Origin: SELP01 sp035969385 | GTDB lineage: Bacteria; Pseudomonadota; Alphaproteobacteria; Rhodobacterales; Rhodobacteraceae | NCBI RefSeq assembly: GCF_035969385.1 | Contig: NZ_JAYKKJ010000002.1 | Coordinates: 375,237-439,236 of the forward strand | Length of the DNA stretch: 64,000 nucleotides | Direction: 5' to 3' | In this document: positions 53,118 to 61,443 of the stretch, piece by piece | Layout of the letters: every line of letters starts with the position of its first letter | Numbering within the stretch: position 1 is the first letter of the stretch | Translations under genes and position numbers: made by a program | The notes under the pieces: model-generated | The model's database searches: none | What the model was told of the DNA's origin: nothing | Seen by the model: the letters and a program-made list of their open reading frames with translations, nothing else

Positions 53118-53567
53118 CTAGTTTGACCGGACGCGCCGTTGACCGATTTCGTATCCAGCGCGGCGCAGGCAATGGATGTTGTATCCGTTCCGGTCGTGCC
53201 GCCGGGTTTCCACGGTCATTTCGCACTGTTCCGGCAGTCGATTCACCCAGCGATAATTCCGTTCCATGCAGCGACGACCCAACATCGTGACATCGCGCCC
53301 CCGACGAGCGTCGACCTCGACAACGCATTGGGAGGGCAGGACGCGCTGGCGCGCCGGAATGGCGTGATGGTTCCAGTCCTGCCCGCCGTTGGTTTGCTGC
53401 GACTGGTCGCGCCGGTCGTTGGCGGCATCCGCGATAATGGCAATCGTCGCGATCCCGAGCAGGATTTTCAGAAGGTCTTCGTCGTTCCCGGCCCGCACGG
53501 GTGTGGCGGCAACCGAGGAAAACGCGATTGTGGCGGAGAGAAGCGAAGCGATCAGGGGCCGTTTCAT
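53118..53567 (-). CDS. Exported Cys-containing small protein, unknown function
   Basis: 149 residues from ATG 53567 (AAAGGAA upstream). Signal peptide with cleavage near VRA-G (residue ~27), directly followed by a hydrophobic run (LLKILLGIATIAIIADAA) that may remain membrane-bound. The mature C-half has four cysteines in spaced pairs (QCVV, RRCM, EQCEM, HCLRR), many Arg residues and few acids, suggesting a disulfide-bonded periplasmic domain. Family not recognised. Confidence 0.7.
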   Translation of the reverse strand: MKRPLIASLLSATIAFSSVAATPVRAGNDEDLLKILLGIATIAIIADAANDRRDQSQQTNGGQDWNHHAIPARQRVLPSQCVVEVDARRGRDVTMLGRRCMERNYRWVNRLPEQCEMTVETRRHDRNGYNIHCLRRAGYEIGQRRVRSN

Positions 53568-53736
53568 GGCAGTTCCTTTCATCAGGTGAAGCAACGGATA
53601 CAACCGCGCTGTTCGATGAAACGACGTTCGGCTGGGTTGGCGAGGTCAGGCAATAACCGGGCCTCGCTAGGCGATATCGCAGAGCGGACCCGATCCGATA
53701 TTGAATATCAGCGCATCCCATGCACAGTGTGGGGCC

Positions 53737-54018
53737 ATGAAAAACCTACTCGCCCTTACCCTGTTGCTTGGTGTGGCCGCGAACGGCGCGGCTGCCGCGT
53801 GCTATGCGGATTACAAGGCAAAACAGGACAGTCCGCTTCGGCTTCACTACGGTGTTGCCGAGATCAGCGGGGACTGCACCGTTGCCAATGCCGAGGCGCA
53901 ATTGCAGGATCGGCTTGCCCAAGGCGGCTGGCAACTGTTGAATGTGCTGGACACCTTCGACGACAGCGGACTTGAGGAAAGGGAAGCGAGTGCAGGAGAA
54001 TTCTACCTCCGCTATTGA
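53737..54018 (+). CDS. Small exported protein coupled to the membrane winged-helix gene
   Basis: 93 residues. Signal peptide MKNLLALTLLLGVAANGAAA with cleavage before ACYAD; the mature part (~73 residues) has two cysteines (CYADY and DCTVA) likely forming one disulfide, and no known domain. The stop at 54018 lies 29 bases inside the next gene, so the two are translationally coupled. A ligand or sensor-partner role is inferred only from that link. Confidence 0.72.
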   Translation: MKNLLALTLLLGVAANGAAAACYADYKAKQDSPLRLHYGVAEISGDCTVANAEAQLQDRLAQGGWQLLNVLDTFDDSGLEEREASAGEFYLRY

Positions 54019-54694
54019 GGCGCGCACGACTGGAAACCGGGTTGTCGTCGGCGGAATCGCGGCGATTGTCGGCGTTCTGGCGGTGGCGGCAGTCGTTCTG
54101 TTCAGTAACCTGCCGGACGCAAATGCCTTCAACGAACGGGTCGAACGCCTGTTCGTGGAAAATGACGACCTTACGGCGCAGGCGGAAATCAAGCTTTTGG
54201 AGATTCTTGCGCAGTCGGGCACCGCGTTTTCCGAAACGCTGGACAGCTACCGGTTCGTGATCTTCGTGCTTCTGGTCTTCTCGACCGCTCTTCTGATCGC
54301 GGCGGTTGCCTTTCTTGTCATGCTGATCGTGCTTAACCGGCGCATGGGCCAGATCGAACGCAAGGGGATCGAGGTGAATTCCCTGCTTATCAGCCGGGAT
54401 CAGAATGTTGTGCTGCTGAATAACTTCGAGTTCAAGCTGACGGATGCGGCCATCGAAACCCTGTCCGTCCTGGCCGAGGCACGCATGGACGATGAGATCC
54501 TGACCGGAGCCCAGATCGAGGCGGTGATTTCGGGCCGATCCGAGGTGGATTGCGAAGAAGCGGCCGGGGCAACGCGGATCAAGCGGCTGCGCGACAGTCT
54601 GGGCAACCAGATGATGTCGGAACTGCTGGTCAAAAACATCGCGCGCCGTGGCTATGTCCTTGCCATCGACAAGGACGTGATCCGGATGGTCTGA
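53990..54694 (+). CDS. Two-TM protein with C-terminal OmpR-type winged-helix domain
   Basis: 234 residues from GTG 53990 (GGGAAGCGA upstream). TM1 about residues 17-40 (VVVGGIAAIVGVLAVAAVVL), a ~45-residue periplasmic loop, TM2 about 90-115 (FVIFVLLVFSTALLIAAVAF), then a cytoplasmic part. Residues ~140-230 resemble a Trans_reg_C winged helix: LTDAAIETLSVLAEA, LTGAQIEAVIS, TRIKRLRDSLGN and the wing NIARRGYVLAI. ToxR/CadC proteins have the reverse order (winged helix first). Probably a membrane-tethered DNA-binding regulator; family unnamed. Confidence 0.68.
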   Translation: MQENSTSAIEARTTGNRVVVGGIAAIVGVLAVAAVVLFSNLPDANAFNERVERLFVENDDLTAQAEIKLLEILAQSGTAFSETLDSYRFVIFVLLVFSTALLIAAVAFLVMLIVLNRRMGQIERKGIEVNSLLISRDQNVVLLNNFEFKLTDAAIETLSVLAEARMDDEILTGAQIEAVISGRSEVDCEEAAGATRIKRLRDSLGNQMMSELLVKNIARRGYVLAIDKDVIRMV

Positions 54695-54697
54695 GCG

Positions 54698-55051
54698 CTA
54701 TTTCCGACCTTCGGGGTGCAAAAAGTAGGGATCGACCCTTTTCCAGTAGATCAAAAGGTCTCGCGCGCGGGCCGGGGCCAGCCCCATCGCCTCGATCGCT
54801 AGAATATCCGCCGCAACCAGGGCCGCCATTTTGTAGGCTTTCGCAGCGGCATCCTGCATGCGTCCCGTCGGGCGCATCAGGTCCTCGAAATGGGAGGCGG
54901 CGGCAGTCAGGGCAAAACAAAGTGTCAGCGCCTTCTCTTCCGGCCACCCCTTGGCGAGTTTCTGCACCACCAGCCGGATCCTGTGCGGATCGCCCGTTGC
55001 GATCTCTGCGATCGCGACTTCCTGCATTTGGTCGATGGCGGGCTTTGTCAT
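54698..55051 (-). CDS. Conserved-looking small cytoplasmic protein, unknown function
   Basis: 117 residues, alpha-helical, no signal or membrane segment in the chosen frame (ATG 55051; the longer frame to 55153 lacks a good start). Segments: RIRLVVQKLAKGWPEEKALTL, AYKMAALVAADILAIEAMG, ARDLLIYWKRVDPYFLHP. Stops 3 bases after the convergent winged-helix gene's stop. Function not recognised; coding status rests on codon usage and clean fit between neighbours. Confidence 0.65.
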   Translation of the reverse strand: MTKPAIDQMQEVAIAEIATGDPHRIRLVVQKLAKGWPEEKALTLCFALTAAASHFEDLMRPTGRMQDAAAKAYKMAALVAADILAIEAMGLAPARARDLLIYWKRVDPYFLHPEGRK

Positions 55052-55142
55052 GGCACTCGGAACAGGTAACTTGGACAAGACTTTGCCCGGAAACCGGTCT
55101 GATGCAACCGGGCGGACAAAACCATTGAGCGGGGGTAACACA

Positions 55143-55655
55143 TTGGCGCGCATTTTCTGGAGTAGCCTCTTCGTCTGCCTGAGCCTCTTTTCCCCGCTGC
55201 GGGCAGAGGTTTTGTTACCAACCGAACCGCGGGTCCGGGATGTGCCGCGCCAGAACTATCTAGGCGAGCGGGTCGGCGGCATTGCGCTGTTCGCGACCAC
55301 CGTCTTCCGGTTGGAAGATGGCGAGATCATCGTGCTTTACGGATTTATTGTCGGGCGCCCAAACGGGGATTCGAATTTCTTCTACTGGAACGACCGGCTT
55401 TCGATGGATTGCGAAGGCAAGACGGTCCGCAACGAAGATGGGTCCGGGGTTGGGCAGTTTCTATGTGATCGGGATGGCCGCCAATTCCTGTCTGACAGTT
55501 TCGGAGTGGTCGCCGAAAAATACATGCGGTTCCGCGGCGACATCTCGGGCAGTTTTATCGGGGTGAACGGCCAGCCGATCGAGGTGCTGATGCAATGGCA
55601 GGGGCGCGAACGCTTTCCCGACCCAACCCCGATGATCGAGGCGCTGTCCAGATAG
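55143..55655 (+). CDS. Exported protein, unknown function
   Basis: 170 residues from TTG 55143, preceded by GGGGGTAA; no ATG or GTG is available at the signal peptide (LARIFWSSLFVCLSLFSPLRA-E). Mature part is beta-rich, with two cysteines (DCEGK, FLCDRD) and a C-terminal MQWQGRERF. The longest open frame starts far upstream, antisense to the preceding gene, and is rejected. Divergent from the small helical gene. Confidence 0.65.
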   Translation: MARIFWSSLFVCLSLFSPLRAEVLLPTEPRVRDVPRQNYLGERVGGIALFATTVFRLEDGEIIVLYGFIVGRPNGDSNFFYWNDRLSMDCEGKTVRNEDGSGVGQFLCDRDGRQFLSDSFGVVAEKYMRFRGDISGSFIGVNGQPIEVLMQWQGRERFPDPTPMIEALSR

Positions 55656-55660
55656 CGACT

Positions 55661-55737
55661 TGGTGACCCCGACAGGATTCGAACCTGTAACCTGCCCCTT
55701 AGGAGGGGGCTGCTCTATCCAGTTGAGCCACGGGGCC
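55661..55737 (-). tRNA. tRNA-Arg (CCT anticodon)
   Basis: 77 bases including encoded CCA. Acceptor GGCCCCG pairs with CGGGGTC, T-loop GGTTCGAATCC, anticodon loop CTCCTAA within a GCCCC/GGGGC stem gives anticodon CCT (reads AGG). A full cloverleaf forms. Confidence 0.95.
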
Positions 55738-55856
55738 ACGGGCCCTTCATTGCCCGCCTTTTTTTCCAAGGTCAACGTTGGCGGTCGAAGGGCTTTTACA
55801 ATGCCGTCAACAGGGGCTAACTAGGAACAGAGGGACAAGATACGGGAAATCCTGAC

Positions 55857-56882
55857 GTGAAACCGCCAAGCAAGCGCCCGCTGACGCTCCGGGATGTGTC
55901 GGAAGCATCCGGTGTCAGTGAAATGACGGTGAGCCGCGTTCTGCGCAATAAAGGGGATGTCAGCGAGACGACCCGGACCAAGGTTCAGGAAGCGGCGAAA
56001 CGGTTGGGCTATGTCCCCAACAAGATCGCCGGGGCATTGGCCAGCCAGCGCGTGAACCTTGTCGCCGTCATCATTCCCAGCCTTGGCAACATGGTTTTTC
56101 CCGAGGTTCTCGCAGGGGTCTCGGAGGTGCTGGAGGGCACCCCGCTGCAGCCCGTCGTCGGCGTGACCGACTATCTTCCCGAAAAGGAAGAAAAGGTGCT
56201 GTTCGAGATGCTGTCCTGGCGACCGTCCGGGGTCATCATTGCGGGCCTTGAGCATTCCGAAGCGTCGCGCGCGATGCTGGCGCAGGCCGGGTGCCCGGTG
56301 GTCGAGATCATGGATGTGGACGGCGAGCCGGTCGACAGCTGCGTCGGCATTTCCCATCGCCGCGCGGGCCGGAAGATGGCCGAGGCCATTATCGACGCAG
56401 GCTACCGCCGGATCGGGTTTATGGGCACCAAGATGCCGCTAGACCACCGCGCACGGAAACGGTTCGAGGGTTTCACCCGGACGTTGGCCAAAGCGGGGAT
56501 CGAGATTGCGGATCAGGAATTCTATTCCGGCGGGTCCGCCTTGGCCAAAGGCCGCGAGATGACAGAGGCGATGCTGTCACGCACGCCGGACCTCGATTTT
56601 CTGTATTATTCCAATGATATGATTGGGGCCGGCGGGCTTCTGTATCTGTTGGAGAAGGGTATCGACGTGCCCGGCCAGATCGGGCTTGCCGGGTTCAACG
56701 GTGTCGAGCTTTTGGAAGGTCTGCCGCGGCACCTTGCCACAATGGACGCCTGCCGACGCGAGATCGGTCAGGCCGCCGCCCGAATTATCGCGAACCGGCA
56801 GGACGCCAGTGGCGAGGTCGAAGGCGAGCGGATCGAGCTTTCGCCGACCCTCTCCTTCGGCGATACGCTGCGCCGGGGTTAG
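55857..56882 (+). CDS. LacI-family transcriptional regulator (GntR/gluconate-type)
   Basis: 341 residues. HTH TLRDVSEASGVSEMTVSRVLR (first ~30 residues) plus hinge helix KIAGALASQRV, then a type-1 periplasmic-binding-like effector domain (VAVIIPSLGNMVFPEVLAGV, IGFMGTKMPLDHRARKRFEGF). Closest in feel to gluconate repressor GntR. Start is GTG 55857. An 8-bp palindrome CAACGTTG at 55773-55780, with the central CG that LacI-type operators have, lies upstream between the tRNA and the start and could be its own site. Stop overlaps the convergent reductase gene (TTAG). Confidence 0.9.
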   Translation: MKPPSKRPLTLRDVSEASGVSEMTVSRVLRNKGDVSETTRTKVQEAAKRLGYVPNKIAGALASQRVNLVAVIIPSLGNMVFPEVLAGVSEVLEGTPLQPVVGVTDYLPEKEEKVLFEMLSWRPSGVIIAGLEHSEASRAMLAQAGCPVVEIMDVDGEPVDSCVGISHRRAGRKMAEAIIDAGYRRIGFMGTKMPLDHRARKRFEGFTRTLAKAGIEIADQEFYSGGSALAKGREMTEAMLSRTPDLDFLYYSNDMIGAGGLLYLLEKGIDVPGQIGLAGFNGVELLEGLPRHLATMDACRREIGQAAARIIANRQDASGEVEGERIELSPTLSFGDTLRRG

Positions 56883-57811
56883 TAACCCGCCCCGCGGTCC
56901 ACGACGAATAGAAACGGCTCCCCCGCCTCACCTCGCCGGATGTTTTCCGCAACCACCTGTGATGACGTATCGGCCCGGGTTTCCGAGGCGATATGCGGCG
57001 TGACCGTCACCCGTGGGTGCGCCCAATAGGGGTGTTCGGCAGGCAGCGGTTCGACCCGGAACACATCCAGCGTTGCATGGCCGACCTGCCCACTGTCCAG
57101 AGCGGCCAGCAGGGCTGCGTCGTCTATCAGCGGGCCGCGCCCGGGGTTCAATATGAAGGCCCCCGGTGCGAGGCAGGCAAGCGTCCGGTCATTCAGGATG
57201 TTCTCGGTCGCCGGGGTTGCGGGCAGCAGCAGAACGACGCCCTGCGCCCCGGTCAGTGCCTTGGTCAGCCCGCTCTTGCCATGGAAGCAGTCGATCCCCG
57301 GGCGGGTCTTTTCCGACCGGCTCCATCCCCGAACCGGGAAATTGAGCGCGCGCAAGGCGTCGGCGCAGGCCAGCCCCAGTTCACCGATCCCCAGAATGGT
57401 GATCGGGCGATCCTTGGCCAGCGGCGGGGCCTCGGGCCGCCATTCACCATTCTGTCCAAGGATGTGACGATCCATTCCAAGGTGATGGCGCAGAACATGG
57501 CCAGTGACCCATTCAACCATCCCCTGCTTCAACCCATCGTCGACCATCCGGCACAACGGCTGGGTCAGTGTCTGATTGCCGACAACAGTCTCTACACCGG
57601 CCCAAAGCGACAGGACCGCCTTACAGCGGGTGTAGGGCGCGAAGTCCTTGACCGGGCCATTCGGTGCAAACACGATGTAGTCCACATCCGACGGTGGCAG
57701 GTCGCGCGACAGGGTCACGTTTTCGATCCCCGCCTCGGCAAGGGCCATGGGCAGGGCTGTCTTATAGACCTCCCACCGGTCATCGTGGGCAGAGAACAGG
57801 ATATTGACCAT
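56879..57811 (-). CDS. ghrA: Glyoxylate/hydroxypyruvate reductase, GhrA type
   Basis: 310-residue D-2-hydroxyacid dehydrogenase. N-terminal LFSAHDDRWEVYKTALPMAL, NAD(P)-binding ILGIGELGLACADAL with WSRSEKTRPGI, LNPGRGPLIDD, catalytic Glu in FRVEPLPAEHPYW and His in VTPHIASET. These match GhrA better than SerA. Immediately downstream of rodA by 3 bases on the same strand, so read-through from the mre operon is likely; a direct link with the LacI regulator is possible but not shown. Confidence 0.88.
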   Translation of the reverse strand: MVNILFSAHDDRWEVYKTALPMALAEAGIENVTLSRDLPPSDVDYIVFAPNGPVKDFAPYTRCKAVLSLWAGVETVVGNQTLTQPLCRMVDDGLKQGMVEWVTGHVLRHHLGMDRHILGQNGEWRPEAPPLAKDRPITILGIGELGLACADALRALNFPVRGWSRSEKTRPGIDCFHGKSGLTKALTGAQGVVLLLPATPATENILNDRTLACLAPGAFILNPGRGPLIDDAALLAALDSGQVGHATLDVFRVEPLPAEHPYWAHPRVTVTPHIASETRADTSSQVVAENIRRGEAGEPFLFVVDRGAGY

Positions 57812-57814
57812 CTG

Positions 57815-58954
57815 TTACCTCGGTCTATGGACATGAGCGGACTGAACCAATCCAAACCCCAATAGAAGAATAAGCATGGCCGATCCGCCATAGCTGACCA
57901 GCGGCAGCGGCACGCCCACAACCGGGGCAAGCCCCATCACCATGGCCATGTTGACCGCGAAGAACAGGAAGAATGTGACCGCGATCCCAAGGGTCAGAAG
58001 CGACGCGAACCGGTCCCTGTTCCGCAGGGCGGAGGCCACGCAAAACCCGATGATCAACGCATAAAGAACCAAGAGCGCGAATGCCCCGACAAACCCGAAT
58101 TCCTCGGCCAGGGTGGTGAAAATGAAGTCGGTGTGTTTCTCGGGCAAAAAGTTCAGCCGTGATTGCGTGCCTTGCATGAAGCCGCGACCGGTCCACCCGC
58201 CGGAGCCAAGCGCGATCTTGGCCTGCGTGATGTGATAGCCCGCCCCCAGCGGGTCTGCGGCGGGATCCAGAAAGGTGTCGATCCGGCGAAACTGATAGTC
58301 CTTCAAAAGTTGCCAACTTGTGCCGCGGCTTTGGAACACGGCCACGATCACGCCGACGCCTGCGCTGATGACCGTCAGGAAATAGGCCCAGTGGACCCCG
58401 GCCAACCACATGATCGCCCCGCCCCCCATCAACAATAGAAGCGAGGTGCCAAGGTCGGGTTGTTTCAGGACCAGCGCGGTGGGGATCAGGATGATTGCCA
58501 CCGGCAGAAGCACCCAGATCGGGCGGGATACTTTGTTCATCGGCAACCAGTCGTAATAGGCGGCCAGAATCATCACCAGCGCGATCTTCATCAATTCCGA
58601 GGGCTGCAATCGCAACGGGCCGATGTCGATCCATCGTTGGGCACCCATGCCGACCTCGCCGAAGAATTCGACCATCACCAGAAGGACAAGCGCCACGACA
58701 TAGCCAAGCGCGGCGACGTTTCGCCAGAACCAGATCGGGATCATCCCCACGATCACCATCGCGACCATGCCGACCGCAAATCGTTTCATTTGGGCGTCCA
58801 TCCACGGTTCCGCAGACCCACCGGCCACGGAATAGAGCATCAGGAACCCGGCAGAGGCGACCGCCGTCAGCAGGATCACCAGCGCCCAGTTCAGGTAGAG
58901 AATCTTGCGCGGTCCTGTGGGGACGTATTTGGCGTTATACTCAAGATAGCTCAT
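57815..58954 (-). CDS. rodA: Rod-shape glycosyltransferase RodA (SEDS)
   Basis: 379-residue SEDS peptidoglycan polymerase acting with PBP2 in lateral wall growth; about ten membrane helices. Signature blocks: WIDIGPLRLQPSELMKIALV, QPDLGTSLLL, AGYHITQAKIALGSGGWTGRGF with the large periplasmic loop, HTDFIFTTLAEEFGFVGA and PLPLVSYGGSAML. Follows mrdA with a 12-base gap. Confidence 0.96.
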   Translation of the reverse strand: MSYLEYNAKYVPTGPRKILYLNWALVILLTAVASAGFLMLYSVAGGSAEPWMDAQMKRFAVGMVAMVIVGMIPIWFWRNVAALGYVVALVLLVMVEFFGEVGMGAQRWIDIGPLRLQPSELMKIALVMILAAYYDWLPMNKVSRPIWVLLPVAIILIPTALVLKQPDLGTSLLLLMGGGAIMWLAGVHWAYFLTVISAGVGVIVAVFQSRGTSWQLLKDYQFRRIDTFLDPAADPLGAGYHITQAKIALGSGGWTGRGFMQGTQSRLNFLPEKHTDFIFTTLAEEFGFVGAFALLVLYALIIGFCVASALRNRDRFASLLTLGIAVTFFLFFAVNMAMVMGLAPVVGVPLPLVSYGGSAMLILLLGFGLVQSAHVHRPR

Positions 58955-58966
58955 CGCATATCCCCG

Positions 58967-60907
58967 TCAGGCCCGGTCTGCCGGGATCGCGCCGGGCGGC
59001 ACGCGGCTCTCCAGCGCGTCCTGCTGGGCACGGATGCGGCTGCGCACGTTCGACGGATAGGCAGACAGCGGGGGCGGGCCTTCGTAGAGGGCCTGAAGCA
59101 TAATATCGCGCGCGATGGGGGCCGCGGCCGTGGACCCGCCGCCGCCATGCTCAACCACGACCGAAACCGCGAAGCGCGGATTATCTGCCGGGGCAAAGCC
59201 CACGAACAGGGCGTGATCCCTGCGTTCCCACGGAAGATCTTCGTTTCGGGTGACGCCGCGGGCCCGTTCTTCGGCGGTGATCCGGCGCACCTGGCTGGTG
59301 CCGGTCTTCCCGGCCATGCGCATGTCGGCCTCTATGATCCGGCTGCCATAGGCAGTGCCCCGGCTATGGTTGCCGACCGCATCCATGGCTTGCCGGACAC
59401 GGCGCAGGGTATTTTCATTCAGGCCGAGCGAGTCCCCCGCGCCAGAAGGCTGTTCGATCCCGTCGATTGCCAAGACCAGTCGCGGGGAAATAGAGCGTCC
59501 GGTGGCAATCCGAGCAGTCATGACCGCAAGTTGCAAAGGAGATGCCAGAACGTACCCTTGCCCGATCGAAGCATTGACCGTGTCGCCGATGCGCCAGTCT
59601 TCGCCACGGGTGCGTGCCTTCCATTCCTTGTCCGGGGCCAGCCCGGCCTGAACCGCAGACAGCGGCAGGTCATGTTCGATCCCAAGCCCCAGCCGCCGGG
59701 CCATTTCGGCGATCTTGTCGATCCCGACCCGCTGACAGATTTCGTAGTAGTAGCAGTCGCAGCTCTGCTTAAGGCTTTCATGCAGGTTTACGTTGCCGTG
59801 CCCGGCCCGTTTCCAACAGTGGAACCGGGTGCCCGCCACTTCGGTATAGCCCCGACAGAATACCGTTTCTTCGGGGTCCAGCTGCCCGTCTTCGATCGCG
59901 GCCAGTGCGGTCACCATCTTGAACGTCGATCCTGGCGGATAGGTCCCCTGATAGGCCTTTGCGGCAAGCGGGCGATAGATGTTTTCGTTTAGGGCGTTCC
60001 AGTCGCGGACGCTGATCCCGCGGACGAACAGGTTTGGGTCAAACCCCGGGGCGGACCCGATTGCGCGCAGATCGCCGTTTTCAAGGTCGATGACCACCGC
60101 GCCGGCGCTTTCGCCTTCCAGCCGTCCTTCGACATAGGTCTGAAGGCGCGCGTCGATGGTCAGTTGTATATCCTTGCCGGGGATGCCTTCCTGCCGGTCC
60201 AGTTCGCGCATGACCCGGCCAAGCGCGTTGACCTCGATCCGGCGTGTGCCTGCGCTGCCACGCAGGGTGTGTTCCAGTTTGTTTTCGATCCCGGTCTTGC
60301 CGATCTGGAACCGGGGGATCTGCAACAGCGGATCCTGATCGTCGATCCGGGACAGGTCATAGTCCGACACCGGACCGACATAGCCGACCACATGCGAAAA
60401 ATCGGCGCCTAGTGGATAGACGCGGCTCAGACCCACCTCGGGGATGACACCAGGCAGGGCAGGCGCGTTCACAGTGACACGCGCGATATCTTCCCACGAC
60501 AGCCGGTCGGCCACCGTCACCGGGACGAAGGGCGACCGGCGCATCATTTCTTCCTTGGCGCGTTCCATATCCTCGGGGGACAGGGGCACCAGCCTGCGCA
60601 GGCGCGACAGGACATCGTCGATGTCGCCTGCATCCTCCCGCACCATGACGATGCGGTAATTCTGTTCGTTGTCGGCAAGCGGCACGCCCGTGCGGTCAAA
60701 GATCAGCCCGCGCGCGGGGGGCAGCAGGCGGATGTTGATCCGGTTCTCATCGGCAAGCAGGCGATATTGATCGGCCTGTTCAATCTGCATCGACCGCATC
60801 CGCAGCCCAAGCGCGCCAACGACGCCAAGCTGGATCCCCCCAAGGACCAGCGTCCGTCGGGCGATCTTGCGGTTGCTTTCCGCCGTGTCCCGCGTCGGGC
60901 GTCTCAT
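58967..60907 (-). CDS. mrdA: Penicillin-binding protein 2 (transpeptidase)
   Basis: 646 residues, class B PBP for cell elongation. Membrane anchor residues ~18-40, dimerisation domain (RGLIFDRTGVPLADNEQNYR), transpeptidase with catalytic Ser in PPGSTFKMVTA, SxD variant in KQSCDCYYYE and KTG in AGKTGTSQ. C-terminal EHGGGGSTAAAPIA. ATG at 60907 overlaps the mreD stop (ATGA) and follows GGGAGG; frames further upstream would read through mreD and are rejected. Confidence 0.95.
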   Translation of the reverse strand: MRRPTRDTAESNRKIARRTLVLGGIQLGVVGALGLRMRSMQIEQADQYRLLADENRINIRLLPPARGLIFDRTGVPLADNEQNYRIVMVREDAGDIDDVLSRLRRLVPLSPEDMERAKEEMMRRSPFVPVTVADRLSWEDIARVTVNAPALPGVIPEVGLSRVYPLGADFSHVVGYVGPVSDYDLSRIDDQDPLLQIPRFQIGKTGIENKLEHTLRGSAGTRRIEVNALGRVMRELDRQEGIPGKDIQLTIDARLQTYVEGRLEGESAGAVVIDLENGDLRAIGSAPGFDPNLFVRGISVRDWNALNENIYRPLAAKAYQGTYPPGSTFKMVTALAAIEDGQLDPEETVFCRGYTEVAGTRFHCWKRAGHGNVNLHESLKQSCDCYYYEICQRVGIDKIAEMARRLGLGIEHDLPLSAVQAGLAPDKEWKARTRGEDWRIGDTVNASIGQGYVLASPLQLAVMTARIATGRSISPRLVLAIDGIEQPSGAGDSLGLNENTLRRVRQAMDAVGNHSRGTAYGSRIIEADMRMAGKTGTSQVRRITAEERARGVTRNEDLPWERRDHALFVGFAPADNPRFAVSVVVEHGGGGSTAAAPIARDIMLQALYEGPPPLSAYPSNVRSRIRAQQDALESRVPPGAIPADRA

Positions 60908-61443
60908 ACCGGCCTCCCGAAGGCGTCCACCTCGCCCTGCGCAGGGCGGTGCACACCAAAGATAAGATAGGACAGCGCGACCACAAGCGGGTAGGCGAGT
61001 ATTGTCATCACCATCTGAATGACCGTCGGGGTCAGGGGCGCCCGGTCCGCCATGACGATCAGAAGGGCGGCCCGGTTCAGGAACACAAGCCCCACGATGG
61101 CGAAACTGACCGTCAGCCATTCAAGTGGAAAGGGCAGCGTCCGCATTGACGCCGATCGCGCCCGCAGCCCCTCGGTCACCAGAAGAACCAGCGCTGTCAT
61201 CAGACCCGGTGGGCGTTGGAACAGCATGTCGGTGAGAAAAAAGACGACCGCCACCGATCCGACGGGAACAAGATCCGGCCGGCGCACGGTCCAGGCAAGG
61301 GTCAGGGCCAGAAGGAAATCTGGCGGGGCCCAGCGGGGCGGCATGGTCGACAGCGGCAGAAGGTGAAAGAACACCAGCGCAAAGCACAACAGCAGAAAGC
61401 TGCCACGACCGATCCAGCGCTGACGGGTCGGGGTATCAACCAT
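60904..61443 (-). CDS. mreD: Rod shape-determining protein MreD
   Basis: 179-residue membrane protein with about five helices (FLLLCFALVFFHLLPL, PDFLLALTLAW, VVFFLTDMLFQRPPG, ...). Assigned by topology, weak MreD motifs and position between mreC and mrdA. ATG 61443 overlaps the mreC stop by 8 bases; an earlier in-frame codon at 61476 is possible. Confidence 0.88.
   Translation of the reverse strand: MVDTPTRQRWIGRGSFLLLCFALVFFHLLPLSTMPPRWAPPDFLLALTLAWTVRRPDLVPVGSVAVVFFLTDMLFQRPPGLMTALVLLVTEGLRARSASMRTLPFPLEWLTVSFAIVGLVFLNRAALLIVMADRAPLTPTVIQMVMTILAYPLVVALSYLIFGVHRPAQGEVDAFGRPV

Noticed and set aside
58460..59992. 510-codon plus-strand frame opposite rodA/mrdA
   Set aside because: Spans two overlapping core genes on the other strand; no protein features.
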